A program made the translations under genes and the position numbers. The notes beneath the pieces are model-generated. The model ran no database searches. It worked only from the letters and a program-made list of their open reading frames with translations, and had not been told where the DNA came from. Source: Halomonas fontilapidosi (GTDB lineage Bacteria > Pseudomonadota > Gammaproteobacteria > Pseudomonadales > Halomonadaceae). Taken from it: a stretch of 64,000 nucleotides of DNA. The DNA lies in assembly GCF_014192285.1 (NCBI RefSeq), contig NZ_JACHXQ010000002.1:282968-346967 (forward strand), in the 5' to 3' direction. The first letter of the stretch is position 1. Each line of letters opens with the position of its first letter. Shown in pieces: positions 30,665-41,081 of this stretch.

Positions 30665-31201
30665 ATGCCGCGCCGACTACTGCAGCGCTACCTGCCCCAT
30701 CCCGATGTCGTCAGGCGGCGACGCTCCCTGCGCTTCATCCGCCACCTGATCGGCAACCCTTCGCTGTGGGTCCTGACGCGACGCAGCGTGGCCAACGCCT
30801 TCTCCGTGGGACTGTTCAGCGCCCTGCTGCCGATTCCCTTCCAGATGCTGGTGGCCGCCTTCGGCGCCTGGCTGGTTCGCTGCAACCTGCCGCTCGCCAT
30901 TGGCCTGGTGTGGATCACCAACCCCCTGACCATGCCGTTGATCTTCTATGGCAACTACCGTCTGGGGGCCTGGCTGCTGGACATGCCGGCTCGCCAGGCG
31001 CCGGACCGGATCTCGACCCGCTGGATCGCCGAAAAGCTGGTCGATATCCTGCCCACGCTAGCGCTGGGGTCGCTGGTCGCGGCCGTAACGATTGCCGCCC
31101 TGGCCAACCTGGCGATCCGCCTCATCTGGCGTTGGCAGGTGTCGCGAAGCTGGAAGGCACGTCGACGCCGGCGACACCGACGGCCCCCTCGCGACGAGTG
31201 A
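30665..31201 (+). CDS. DUF2062 membrane protein
   Basis: A 178-residue protein with a basic N-terminus and about three membrane segments (SVGLFSALLPIPFQML, LPLAIGLVWITNPLTMPLIFY, LALGSLVAAVTIAALANLAI). The DUF2062 family is recognisable from the P-x-P-x-Q and NP-x-T-MP patterns. A highly basic Arg-rich tail follows. Function unknown. It is divergent from comEC and lies in the same place as in Pseudomonas, between comEC and the lol genes. The 127-bp upstream gap contains a -10-like GATAAT but no clear -35. Confidence 0.86.
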   Translation: MPRRLLQRYLPHPDVVRRRRSLRFIRHLIGNPSLWVLTRRSVANAFSVGLFSALLPIPFQMLVAAFGAWLVRCNLPLAIGLVWITNPLTMPLIFYGNYRLGAWLLDMPARQAPDRISTRWIAEKLVDILPTLALGSLVAAVTIAALANLAIRLIWRWQVSRSWKARRRRRHRRPPRDE

Positions 31202-31259
31202 CCCTCGGTAGCGGCTCTGGTTGGGACGTGGGCCGAGGCCCCGTAAGACTCGCGACGCC

Positions 31260-31997
31260 TCAGTCGTCGTCCGGCTGTTCCACCAGGCGACCGCCGTCGA
31301 GCCGCAGGACGCGATCCTGATGGGCGGCCAATGCCGGGTCATGGGTCACAATCACGAAGGCACAGGCCGCACTGCTGGCGAGCTCGTCCATCAGCGCCAG
31401 GATGCTCGCCGCCGTGGACTGGTCGAGGTTGCCGGTGGGCTCATCCATTAGCACCAGACTGGGGTCGGTGACCAGCGCCCGGGCAATCGCCACCCGCTGG
31501 CGCTCGCCTCCCGAGAGTTCACCCGGCTTGTGGTCGGCGCGTTCGGCCATGCCGACCCTGGAGAGCAGCGCCCGGGCGCGCTGCTCGGCCACCCGCTTGC
31601 GCTGGCCGCGCACGATCAGCGGCAGGGCGGCATTCTCCAGGGCGGTGAATTCCGCGAGCAGGTGGTGAAACTGATAGACGAAGCCGATGTGGCGGTTGCG
31701 GAAGCGCCCCAGGTCGGCGTCACCCAGCGCCAGCAGCGACTCGCCGGCGATGCGCACCTCGCCGTGACTCGGGCGGTCCAGCCCCCCCAGCAGGTTGAGC
31801 AGCGTGGTCTTGCCGGAGCCGGAACTGCCGACCACCGCCACGCGCTCGCCGGCCAGGACCTGCATCGCCAGGCCATCGAGCACGGTGAGGTCCCGCGGAC
31901 CCTCGCGATAGACTCGGGTCAGGTCGCGGCATTCGAGCATCACTTGCCCCGCCCGGGAGCCCGCTTCCTGTCGTGGGGTCATGGCCGTTTCACTCAT
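31260..31997 (-). CDS. lolD: Lipoprotein-releasing system ATPase LolD
   Basis: A 245-residue ABC ATPase: Walker A GSSGSGKTT (about 58-66), signature LSGGERQRVAIARAL, Walker B LVLMDEPTGNLD. The LolD-specific FVYQFHHLLAEFTALENAALPL stretch is present. It powers release of outer-membrane lipoproteins from the inner membrane to LolA. The ATG at 31997 overlaps the end of the permease gene by 8 nt and has GAGG upstream. Confidence 0.94.
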   Translation of the reverse strand: MSETAMTPRQEAGSRAGQVMLECRDLTRVYREGPRDLTVLDGLAMQVLAGERVAVVGSSGSGKTTLLNLLGGLDRPSHGEVRIAGESLLALGDADLGRFRNRHIGFVYQFHHLLAEFTALENAALPLIVRGQRKRVAEQRARALLSRVGMAERADHKPGELSGGERQRVAIARALVTDPSLVLMDEPTGNLDQSTAASILALMDELASSAACAFVIVTHDPALAAHQDRVLRLDGGRLVEQPDDD

Positions 31998-33231
31998 AGC
32001 GCAGCACCTCGGCAGGCTGCACCCGGGCCGCACGCCAGGCCGGGTACAGGGTGGAGAGGAAGGTCAGCACGAAGGCCGCCAAGACGATGTTGCCCACATC
32101 GCTCCAGATCAGCCGTGACGGCAGATCACTGATGAAGTAGACCCCCGCGTCGAGGAAGTGGATGCCGAAGGTGCTCTCCACCCAGCCGATCAGGTCCGAC
32201 ACGGTCAAGGCGAGCAGCACGCCCAGGGTCACGCCCACCAGGATGCCGATCACGCCGATCGCCAGACCCTGGACGATAAAGATCCCCATGATCGAGCGCG
32301 GCGTGGCACCGATGGTGCGCAGGATGGCGATGTCGGCACGCTTGTCGGTGACCACCATCACAAGGGTGGAGACGATGTTGAAGGCGGCCACGGCAATGAT
32401 CACCGTCAGCAGCAGCGCGATCATGCGCTTCTCCATCTGGATGGCCTGGAAGAGATTGCCGTGCGAGTAGGTCCAGTCGAGCCCGCGGAAGCCGGCGCCC
32501 AGCTCGTCGATGATATCGCGGGTGACGCTACTCGCGGCGAACAGGTCGTCCAGTTCCAGGCGCAGGCCGCCCACGGCGTCGCCCAGCCGTGCCAGGGTCT
32601 GCATGTCGTCGATATGGGCATAGGCCAGGGAGGCATCCAGATCCGCGCCGACGCTGAAGATGCCGCTCACGGTGAAGCGTTTGAGCCGCGGAAAGACGCC
32701 GGCCGGGGTGATCGAAGCCTCGGGCACCAGCAGCGTCACGCGGTCGCCCACGCCGACGCCCAGGCGTCGCGCCAGGAGCGAGCCGAGCACGACGTTCCAT
32801 TCACCGGCGGTGAGATCATCCAGGCGACCGCGGCGCATGTTGTCGTCGATGATCGACACCCGGCTTTCCCATTCGGGCTCGATGCCGATGACCATCGCCC
32901 CCTCGTTGCGTCCGCCCACCGAGAACATGCCCTGCTGCTCGACATAGGGCGCGGCGCCGACCACCCGCTCGCGCTGCATTAGGCGCTCGGCCAGCGGCCG
33001 CCAGTCGGTCAACCCGCCCGGCGCCTCGATCTTGGTGTGCGGCACCATGCCCAGCACCCGGGTACGCAGCTCGTGGTCGAAGCCGTTCATCACCGAGAGC
33101 ACCAGGATCAGCACCGCGACACCCAGCATGAGCCCCAGCATGGAGGTCAGCGAGATAAAGGAGATGAAGTGATTGCGTCGCTTGGCGCGCACGTAGCGCA
33201 GCCCGATCAGGAAGGGGAGACGGTCAAACAT
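31990..33231 (-). CDS. Lipoprotein-releasing system permease LolC/LolE family
   Basis: A 413-residue MacB-type permease: one N-terminal helix (about 25-48), a long periplasmic domain, and three C-terminal helices. RNHFISFISLTSMLGLMLGVA and NIVSTLVMVVTDKRADIAILRTIGA are LolC/E hallmarks. Upstream in-frame starts exist to 33315; the ATG at 33231 has AAGGA 8 nt upstream and gives MFDRLPFLIGLRYVRAKRRN. Only one permease gene is found beside lolD, whereas Pseudomonas has lolC, lolD, lolE; it may be a homodimeric LolF-type permease. Confidence 0.9.
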   Translation of the reverse strand: MFDRLPFLIGLRYVRAKRRNHFISFISLTSMLGLMLGVAVLILVLSVMNGFDHELRTRVLGMVPHTKIEAPGGLTDWRPLAERLMQRERVVGAAPYVEQQGMFSVGGRNEGAMVIGIEPEWESRVSIIDDNMRRGRLDDLTAGEWNVVLGSLLARRLGVGVGDRVTLLVPEASITPAGVFPRLKRFTVSGIFSVGADLDASLAYAHIDDMQTLARLGDAVGGLRLELDDLFAASSVTRDIIDELGAGFRGLDWTYSHGNLFQAIQMEKRMIALLLTVIIAVAAFNIVSTLVMVVTDKRADIAILRTIGATPRSIMGIFIVQGLAIGVIGILVGVTLGVLLALTVSDLIGWVESTFGIHFLDAGVYFISDLPSRLIWSDVGNIVLAAFVLTFLSTLYPAWRAARVQPAEVLRYE

Positions 33232-33314
33232 GGGCACATTCCTTGTCGGCGGGCGCCCATGGTACGGTTTTTCGGCATCTGCTGCATCGCTGGCACCCGG
33301 CGTTTGCGTGATCA

Positions 33315-33343
33315 TTGCATGATTGCCGGCGGCAGCCTACATT
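33315..33343 (+). promoter_or_regulatory. Sigma-70-like promoter for aguA
   Basis: TTGCAT (33315-33320) and TACATT (33338-33343) are separated by 17 bp. The expected start at about 33350 leaves a leader of around 34 nt. Confidence 0.55.
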
Positions 33344-33383
33344 GCGCCGGCACGACCCGAGATGACCCGCATGAGACCTGCCC

Positions 33384-34439
33384 ATGGCCCACCGTCTGCT
33401 TCCCGAATGGTATCCCCAGGATGCCGTGCAACTCACCTGGCCCAGCCCCGACAGCGACTGGGCCCCGCTGCTCGAGCGTATCGAGGCGACCATGGAAACC
33501 CTGGTGGTCGCCATCGCACGCTACCAGATGGTACTGATCGCCGTGCCGGATGCCGCGACCCGCAGCCACCTGACGCATCGCTTCGCCTGCCTGGGTGTCG
33601 AGCCCACGCGCCTGACACTGGTGGTCGCGCCTGCCGACGACACCTGGGCTCGTGATCATGGCCCCCTCGGCGTGATGCGAGACGGTTCGCTGCGGCTGCT
33701 CGACTATGTCTTTACCGGCTGGGGCGGCAAGTTCGAGGCCGCCCGCGACAACACGCTGACGCGCCGCCTGACGGAGGCCGGCACCTTCGCCTGCCCGATC
33801 GAAGCCCGCGATCTGGTCCTCGAGGGCGGCGCTATTGACACCGATGGCGAGGGTACCCTGCTGACCACCGAGGCCTGCCTGCTCAACCCCAACCGCAATC
33901 CCGGTCTCGACAGGATGGCCCTTGAAGCATGCATGAACGCGGACCTCGGGGTCACACGGGTGCTGTGGCTGGCCAACGGCCATCTCGAGGGTGATGATAC
34001 CGACAGCCATGTGGATACGCTGGTGCGCTTCTGCGACCCGACCACGCTGGCCTACGTCAGGTGTGATGACCCGGCCGACCCGCACTACCCGGCACTGGTC
34101 GCCATGGAGGACGAGCTTCACGCCCTGCGCCGCGCCGACGGTGCACCCTATCGACTGATTCCCCTGCCCTGGCCGGGTGCCTGCCATGATCCGGTCGACG
34201 GCCATCGGCTGCCGGCAACCTATGCCAACTTCCTGATCATCAATGGCGCGGTGCTGGTCCCCGTCTATGGCAAGGACGCCGACAGCCGCGCCCTCGCCGC
34301 GCTGGGCGAGGCCTTTCCCGACCGCGACATCATTCCCATCGACTGCCTCAGCGTGATCCGCCAGCATGGCAGCCTGCACTGCCTGACCATGCAGCTGCCT
34401 CGAGGCAGCCTCAGCATGCAAGCGACTCCCATGACCTGA
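33384..34439 (+). CDS. aguA: Agmatine deiminase
   Basis: A 351-residue peptidylarginine-deiminase-fold enzyme converting agmatine to N-carbamoylputrescine and ammonia. Diagnostic residues: WARDHGPLGVM, FTGWGGKFEAARDN, VLEGGAIDTDGEGTLLTTE, GHLEGDDTDSHVD, and catalytic Cys333 in QHGSLHCLTMQLP. The neighbour aguB supplies the next step, so the pair makes putrescine. It is plus-strand, inserted between lolC/E and argJ blocks. No AguR-type regulator gene is visible nearby. Confidence 0.94.
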   Translation: MAHRLLPEWYPQDAVQLTWPSPDSDWAPLLERIEATMETLVVAIARYQMVLIAVPDAATRSHLTHRFACLGVEPTRLTLVVAPADDTWARDHGPLGVMRDGSLRLLDYVFTGWGGKFEAARDNTLTRRLTEAGTFACPIEARDLVLEGGAIDTDGEGTLLTTEACLLNPNRNPGLDRMALEACMNADLGVTRVLWLANGHLEGDDTDSHVDTLVRFCDPTTLAYVRCDDPADPHYPALVAMEDELHALRRADGAPYRLIPLPWPGACHDPVDGHRLPATYANFLIINGAVLVPVYGKDADSRALAALGEAFPDRDIIPIDCLSVIRQHGSLHCLTMQLPRGSLSMQATPMT

Positions 34440-34490
34440 ACAAGAGGCGCCGGGTTAGCCTCGAGTATGACTACACAAGGAAACCTCATC

Positions 34491-35393
34491 ATGTCCCGTC
34501 ATCTGAAGGTGGGCCTGGTTCAGCAGCCCGCCTGGCCCGACAAGGCCAGAAGTCTCGACGAGAGCGAGGCCGGCATCCGTGAACTGGCCGGCGCCGGCGC
34601 CCAGCTGGTGCTGCTTCAGGAGTTGCATGCCACCCACTACTTCTGCCAGACCGAGGAGAGCGAGGTCTTCGACCTGGCCGAACCTCTCGACGGCCCGACC
34701 GGCACGCGGCTGGCGGCGCTGGCCGAGGAGCTCGGCATCGTCCTGGTGGGGTCGCTGTTCGAACGTCGTGCGGCCGGCCTCTACCACAATACCGCGGTGG
34801 TCTACGATCGCGACCGCGGCCGAGTGGGCCACTACCGCAAGATGCATATCCCCGACGACCCGGGCTTCTATGAGAAGTTCTACTTCACCCCCGGGGATCA
34901 GGACGACGCCCGTCATCAGGGCTTCCAGCCGATCGACACCTCGCTCGGCCGCCTGGGCGTGCTGGTTTGCTGGGACCAGTGGTACCCCGAAGCGGCGCGG
35001 CTGATGGCCCTGGCCGGCGCGGAGCTTTTGCTCTACCCCACCGCCATCGGCTGGCACCCGCCGGACGACACCCCGGAGAAGCAGCGCCAGAAAGAGGCCT
35101 GGACCCTCATCCAGCGCAGCCACGGCGTGGCCAACGGGCTACCGGTGATCGTCGCCAATCGGGTCGGCCACGAGCCGGACCCCTCCGGCGCCACCCCGGG
35201 CATCGACTTCTGGGGCGGCAGCTTCATCTGTGGCCCTCAGGGCGAGCTGCTCGCCCATGCCGGCCAAGAAGCGGAGCGGATGCTGGTCACCCTGGACATG
35301 GGCAGCAGCGAGGAGGTGCGGCGGATCTGGCCCTACCTGCGGGACCGCCGGATCGACGCCTATGGCGATCTGACGCGACGCTACCGGGACTGA
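34491..35393 (+). CDS. aguB: N-carbamoylputrescine amidase
   Basis: A 300-residue nitrilase-superfamily amidohydrolase that converts N-carbamoylputrescine to putrescine, CO2 and ammonia. The catalytic triad is Glu44 (LLQELH), Lys117 (HYRKMHIPD) and Cys160 (LVCWDQWYPE). The ATG at 34491 is preferred over one 24 nt upstream because AAGGA lies 8 nt before it. It is 51 bp after aguA, probably co-transcribed, and is followed by a bidirectional terminator. Confidence 0.95.
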   Translation: MSRHLKVGLVQQPAWPDKARSLDESEAGIRELAGAGAQLVLLQELHATHYFCQTEESEVFDLAEPLDGPTGTRLAALAEELGIVLVGSLFERRAAGLYHNTAVVYDRDRGRVGHYRKMHIPDDPGFYEKFYFTPGDQDDARHQGFQPIDTSLGRLGVLVCWDQWYPEAARLMALAGAELLLYPTAIGWHPPDDTPEKQRQKEAWTLIQRSHGVANGLPVIVANRVGHEPDPSGATPGIDFWGGSFICGPQGELLAHAGQEAERMLVTLDMGSSEEVRRIWPYLRDRRIDAYGDLTRRYRD

Positions 35394-35404
35394 TCGCGCT
35401 TCGC

Positions 35405-35507
35405 GCAGAGCTGAAAGCTGAAGAGAGCGTCAAGAAAACCGCCCACATGGCAAGGCCATGGGGCGGTTTTTCTTCCAGCTTCCAGCTGATGGCTTCAAGC
35501 GCCAGCG
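35405..35507. repeat. AGCTTC-type repeats flanking a terminator (copy 2)
   Basis: GAGCTGAAAGCTGAAGA lies left of the terminator; TCTTCCAGCTTCCAGCT and then GATGGCTTCAAGCG lie right of it. The left and right arms are close to inverted copies, so the terminator sits in a longer imperfect foldback. It resembles the arrangement at 221-306. Confidence 0.55.
35435..35473. terminator. Bidirectional terminator between aguB and the Nudix gene
   Basis: AAAACCGCCC-ACATGG pairs with CCATG-GGGCGGTTTT (one bulged base) around a short loop. An A-run precedes and a T-run (35467-35471) follows, so it works in both directions for these convergent genes. Confidence 0.9.
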
Positions 35508-35514
35508 AAGCCGG

Positions 35515-36471
35515 TCATTTCCAGAAATCGCGGATCGAGGCGATGCCCTGGGCGCCCACGGCACGGGCATGGTGAGCGTCGAAGCGCGTCATGCCGCCCA
35601 GCGCGAAGACCGGCATGCCGGCGTGCTCGACCAGCTGCTGGAAATCATGCCAGCCGATCGGCGCCACATCCGGATGGGAGGGCGTGGTACGCAGTGGCGA
35701 CAACGTCACGAAGTCGCAGCCGATGCGACGCGCCTGATCCAGCTGCCGACGATCATGGGTCGAGGCGGAGAGCCATTTGCCCTCGGGCAAGGCGCGCCGC
35801 TCCAGGCTCATCAGCCGGTCGCTGGTGAGATGAATGCCGTCGGCGGCCACGGCCTCCAGCAGCGAGGGCTCGCCATTGAGCACCAGCCTCGCGCCCCGCT
35901 CGTGGCAGAGTGCCAGGGCCCGCTCGGCGCGTTTCAGGTAGTCCAGCTCCCCCAGCGACTTGGCCCGCAGCTGAACCAGGCGGACACCGTCCTCGTCGAG
36001 GGCGCGGCCCAGACGCTCCATGAACCGAGCCTCATCGGCCTCTTCCCCGGTGATCAGGAACTCGGTGGGCAGCATGACCGCGCGCAGGATCGGCAGGTTG
36101 GCCGCCGGGAAGGGGTAGTTCACCAGTTCCATCATGGGTACCCAGCGTACCGCCTGCCCTTCGCGGCCGAAGGGCTCACCGGCAAAGTCATGCACCTGCC
36201 AGACGTCCAGCAGGATGTGCTTGTCGGAGTATTCGTGGTGGATGCGAATCAGCGGCTGTGCCCGCCGGATCTCGACGCCAAGCTCCTCGTGGAGTTCGCG
36301 CTTGAGTGCCTCAAGGCCGGTCTCGTAGGGAGCCAGCTTGCCGCCGGGAAACTCCCAGAGTCCTCCATGATCGACGTTGGAGGGACGACGCGCGAGGAGC
36401 ACCTCGCGTCCGTCGGCACTGATGATGGCAGCCGCCGCTACATGCACCCTTCTCTTCACCATTGCGTTCAT
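35515..36471 (-). CDS. Nudix hydrolase fused to a ThiE-like domain
   Basis: A 318-residue two-domain protein. Residues 1-130 are a MutT-type Nudix hydrolase with an intact Nudix box: Gly44, Glu50, Arg58-Glu59, Glu62-Glu63, Gly65. Residues about 135-318 resemble thiamine-phosphate synthase (VQLRAKS, IHLTSDRL, VFALGGM), but the pyrophosphate/phosphate loops are altered (LSPLRTTPSHPD in place of the usual G-x-x-T-x-TK pattern), so TMP synthase activity is doubtful. Pseudomonas has the same fusion, called MutT, beside argJ. Likely sanitises 8-oxo-dGTP; the second half may be structural or act on thiamine-related pyrophosphates. Confidence 0.88.
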   Translation of the reverse strand: MNAMVKRRVHVAAAAIISADGREVLLARRPSNVDHGGLWEFPGGKLAPYETGLEALKRELHEELGVEIRRAQPLIRIHHEYSDKHILLDVWQVHDFAGEPFGREGQAVRWVPMMELVNYPFPAANLPILRAVMLPTEFLITGEEADEARFMERLGRALDEDGVRLVQLRAKSLGELDYLKRAERALALCHERGARLVLNGEPSLLEAVAADGIHLTSDRLMSLERRALPEGKWLSASTHDRRQLDQARRIGCDFVTLSPLRTTPSHPDVAPIGWHDFQQLVEHAGMPVFALGGMTRFDAHHARAVGAQGIASIRDFWK

Positions 36472-36537
36472 TGACTCCTACCCGCTTGTCCACGCAGCCG
36501 CGCGGGGTTGCTGTCTGGCACCGACCACTGACGCCGG

Positions 36538-37767
36538 TCAGCTACGATAGTCGGCGTTGATGGTCACGTAGTCGTGGGACAGGTCCGAGGTCCACACCGT
36601 GGCACTCTCCTCACCGCGCCCGAGGGCGATGCGGATAACGATCTCCTCGCGGGACATCACGGCACTACCGGCCTGCTCGGTATAGCCGGAGGCGCGCCCG
36701 CCATCCTCGACCAGCCGTACCTCGCCGAGATCGATGGTGACCCGGTTCACGTCGAACGCCTCGACGGGGGCACGCCCCACGGCGGCGAGGATCCGACCCC
36801 AGTTGGCGTCACTGGCGTAGAGGGCCGTCTTGACCAGCGGCGAGTGGGCCACGGTGAAGGCGACGTCCAAGGCCTCACGGCGGCTGCACGCCTCATCGAC
36901 CTGGAGCGTCACGAACTTGGTCGCTCCCTCGCCGTCGCGAATCACCGCCTGGGCCAGCTCAGTCATCACTCGCTGCAGGCCGTTGCGGAAGATCGTCAAA
37001 CCCGATTCGCCTTCCACCGCGGCGCCACGTCCGGTGCTGATCAGCACGCAGGCATCGTTGGTTGAGGTATCGCTGTCGACGGTGATGCAGTTGAAGGAGC
37101 GCTCCACCGCCTCTTGCAGCAGCTGGTCGAGGAGCGCCGGCTCCAGCGCCGCATCGGTGGCCACGAACGCCAGCATGGTCGCCATATCGGGGCGGATCAT
37201 CCCCGACCCCTTGGCAATACCGTTGATGGTCACGGTTTCGTTGCCAATCGCCAGGGTCACGCTGGCGCCCTTGGCCCGCGTATCGGTGGTCAGGATGCCC
37301 TCGCCGGCGTCACGCCAAGCGTCCGCACCATGGTCGAGGGTCTGCAGGGCCGCGGGCAGGCCCGCCAGGAGGCGCTGCATGGGCAGCGCTTCACCGATTA
37401 CCCCGGTGGAGAACGGCAGCACGCTCTGCTCGCCCACCCCGGCCAACCGCGCCAGCTCGGCACAGGTCGCCCGCGCGTCCTCGAGACCCGTCTTGCCGGT
37501 ACCGGCGTTGGCGTTGCCGGTATTGATCACCAGGTAACGCGCTCCCTCGCCGTGGGACATGCAGGTGGCCAGGTGCTCACGGGCCACCGTCACCGGCGCC
37601 GCGCAGAAGGCATTGCGGGTAAAAACGCCGGATACCCGTGCCCCCTCGGGAATCTCGATCACGACCAGGTCACGGCGATCGGGCTTCTTGATGCCGGCCA
37701 TGGCGGTGCCCAACCGTAGCCCCTCGATTACCGGCATCGCCGGAAAACGCGTCTCGCCTACTGCCAT
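36538..37767 (-). CDS. argJ: Bifunctional glutamate N-acetyltransferase / amino-acid acetyltransferase
   Basis: A 409-residue ArgJ. It transfers acetyl from N-acetylornithine to glutamate, closing the cyclic arginine pathway, and may use acetyl-CoA too. The precursor self-cleaves before the Thr in KGSGMIRPDMATMLAFVATDA, which becomes the N-terminal nucleophile of the beta chain. FTRNAFCAAPV and the C-terminal DLSHDYVTINADYRS are conserved. GGAG lies 8 nt before the start. It is 45 bp downstream of secA, as in Pseudomonas. Confidence 0.95.
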   Translation of the reverse strand: MAVGETRFPAMPVIEGLRLGTAMAGIKKPDRRDLVVIEIPEGARVSGVFTRNAFCAAPVTVAREHLATCMSHGEGARYLVINTGNANAGTGKTGLEDARATCAELARLAGVGEQSVLPFSTGVIGEALPMQRLLAGLPAALQTLDHGADAWRDAGEGILTTDTRAKGASVTLAIGNETVTINGIAKGSGMIRPDMATMLAFVATDAALEPALLDQLLQEAVERSFNCITVDSDTSTNDACVLISTGRGAAVEGESGLTIFRNGLQRVMTELAQAVIRDGEGATKFVTLQVDEACSRREALDVAFTVAHSPLVKTALYASDANWGRILAAVGRAPVEAFDVNRVTIDLGEVRLVEDGGRASGYTEQAGSAVMSREEIVIRIALGRGEESATVWTSDLSHDYVTINADYRS

Positions 37768-37812
37768 CGTCTCATCTCCTGTCCTGGCCGGGAGCGCTCC
37801 CGACCCATTGCC

Positions 37813-40548
<2,736 letters not shown>

Positions 40549-40578
40549 GAAATGTCCCGTTGCAGCGTATCGCATTGC

Positions 40579-40636
40579 GTCGCGGGCAGCGGACCCGCGA
40601 CCTCCCTGGGCGGTCTCGTCATTGCAGGCAGGGAGG
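40579..40636 (-). promoter_or_regulatory. Candidate mRNA switch ahead of secA
   Basis: In the transcript, CCUCCCUG (40636-40629), which spans both Pro codons of the upstream gene's RGPP motif, can pair with CAGGGAGG (40608-40601) over a 20-nt loop. Immediately after it, GUCGCGGG (40601-40594) pairs perfectly with CCCGCGAC (40586-40579) around 7 nt. The sequestered CAGGGAGG is the best Shine-Dalgarno-like sequence between the two genes. The layout parallels the E. coli secM-secA region, where a stalled ribosome frees a hidden ribosome-binding site. Confidence 0.55.
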
Positions 40637-40975
40637 GCCACGCCGGGTGAGGACGTCGTGTGCGGCCACCGGCTGACAGTGCACTCGATCCCGGTGGACC
40701 ACAGCTCGCCAAGAGTTCGGCCAGCGGGCGGCGCGCTGGACCCAGCGCACCAGAGCACGACGACGGGCATGCAGGCGGGAGCGAACGCGCAGCAGCGCCG
40801 GCGCGAGGATACTGACCTGAGCGGCACGTTCCACGGGGCGCAGGGATTCTACCTGGGCCAGGCTGACCGGCAACAGACAGCCCACCAGCAACCCGGCCAG
40901 CCACCAGCGTGTCGAACGGCGCCGGCACCGCTTCCCGTGGGACCCGGCGCCGTTGTCGATGATGGTGTCTGGCAT
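40619..40975 (-). CDS. Putative SecM-like secretion monitor (arrest-peptide candidate) upstream of secA
   Basis: A 118-residue protein of no recognised family, 70 bp upstream of secA on the same strand. AGGAGG lies 11 nt before its ATG, so it is probably translated. Residues 14-23 are strongly basic, residues 24-40 are hydrophobic ([17 protein letters not shown]), ending with a signal peptidase I-like Ser-Leu-Ala site before Gln41; a lipobox-like LVGC (Cys33) is an alternative. The rest is Arg-rich. The C-terminus is TRRGPPCLQ: Arg112-Gly113-Pro114-Pro115 resembles RAGP of SecM and the RAPP-like motifs of other arrest peptides, and stands three codons before the stop, as in SecM (four). Position, signal, motif and downstream stem-loop fit a translation-arrest sensor of Sec activity. 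This is inference. Confidence 0.6.
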   Translation of the reverse strand: MPDTIIDNGAGSHGKRCRRRSTRWWLAGLLVGCLLPVSLAQVESLRPVERAAQVSILAPALLRVRSRLHARRRALVRWVQRAARWPNSWRAVVHRDRVHCQPVAAHDVLTRRGPPCLQ

Positions 40976-41017
40976 GCTGTCGACGGCCTCCTGTGCGTGC
41001 TAGGCTCTACTGTTCAA

Positions 41018-41041
41018 CGGCCACCCCTGCTGGGGTGGCCG
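41018..41041. promoter_or_regulatory. Perfect 10-bp hairpin in the divergent secM-like/dciA region
   Basis: CGGCCACCCC (41018-41027) pairs exactly with GGGGTGGCCG (41032-41041) around TGCT. It lies between two divergent genes, so it is not an ordinary terminator. It could be a leader hairpin of either gene or a DNA-level operator. Confidence 0.5.
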
Positions 41042-41081
41042 ACGCGTAACGTCAGGGGCACGGCCCCCGAGAACCAAGCAG

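Noticed and set aside
40549..40827. N-terminal extension of secA by about 93 residues
   Set aside because: The frame is open but the extension has no similarity to SecA and overlaps the secM-like gene; the standard SecA N-terminus begins at 40548.
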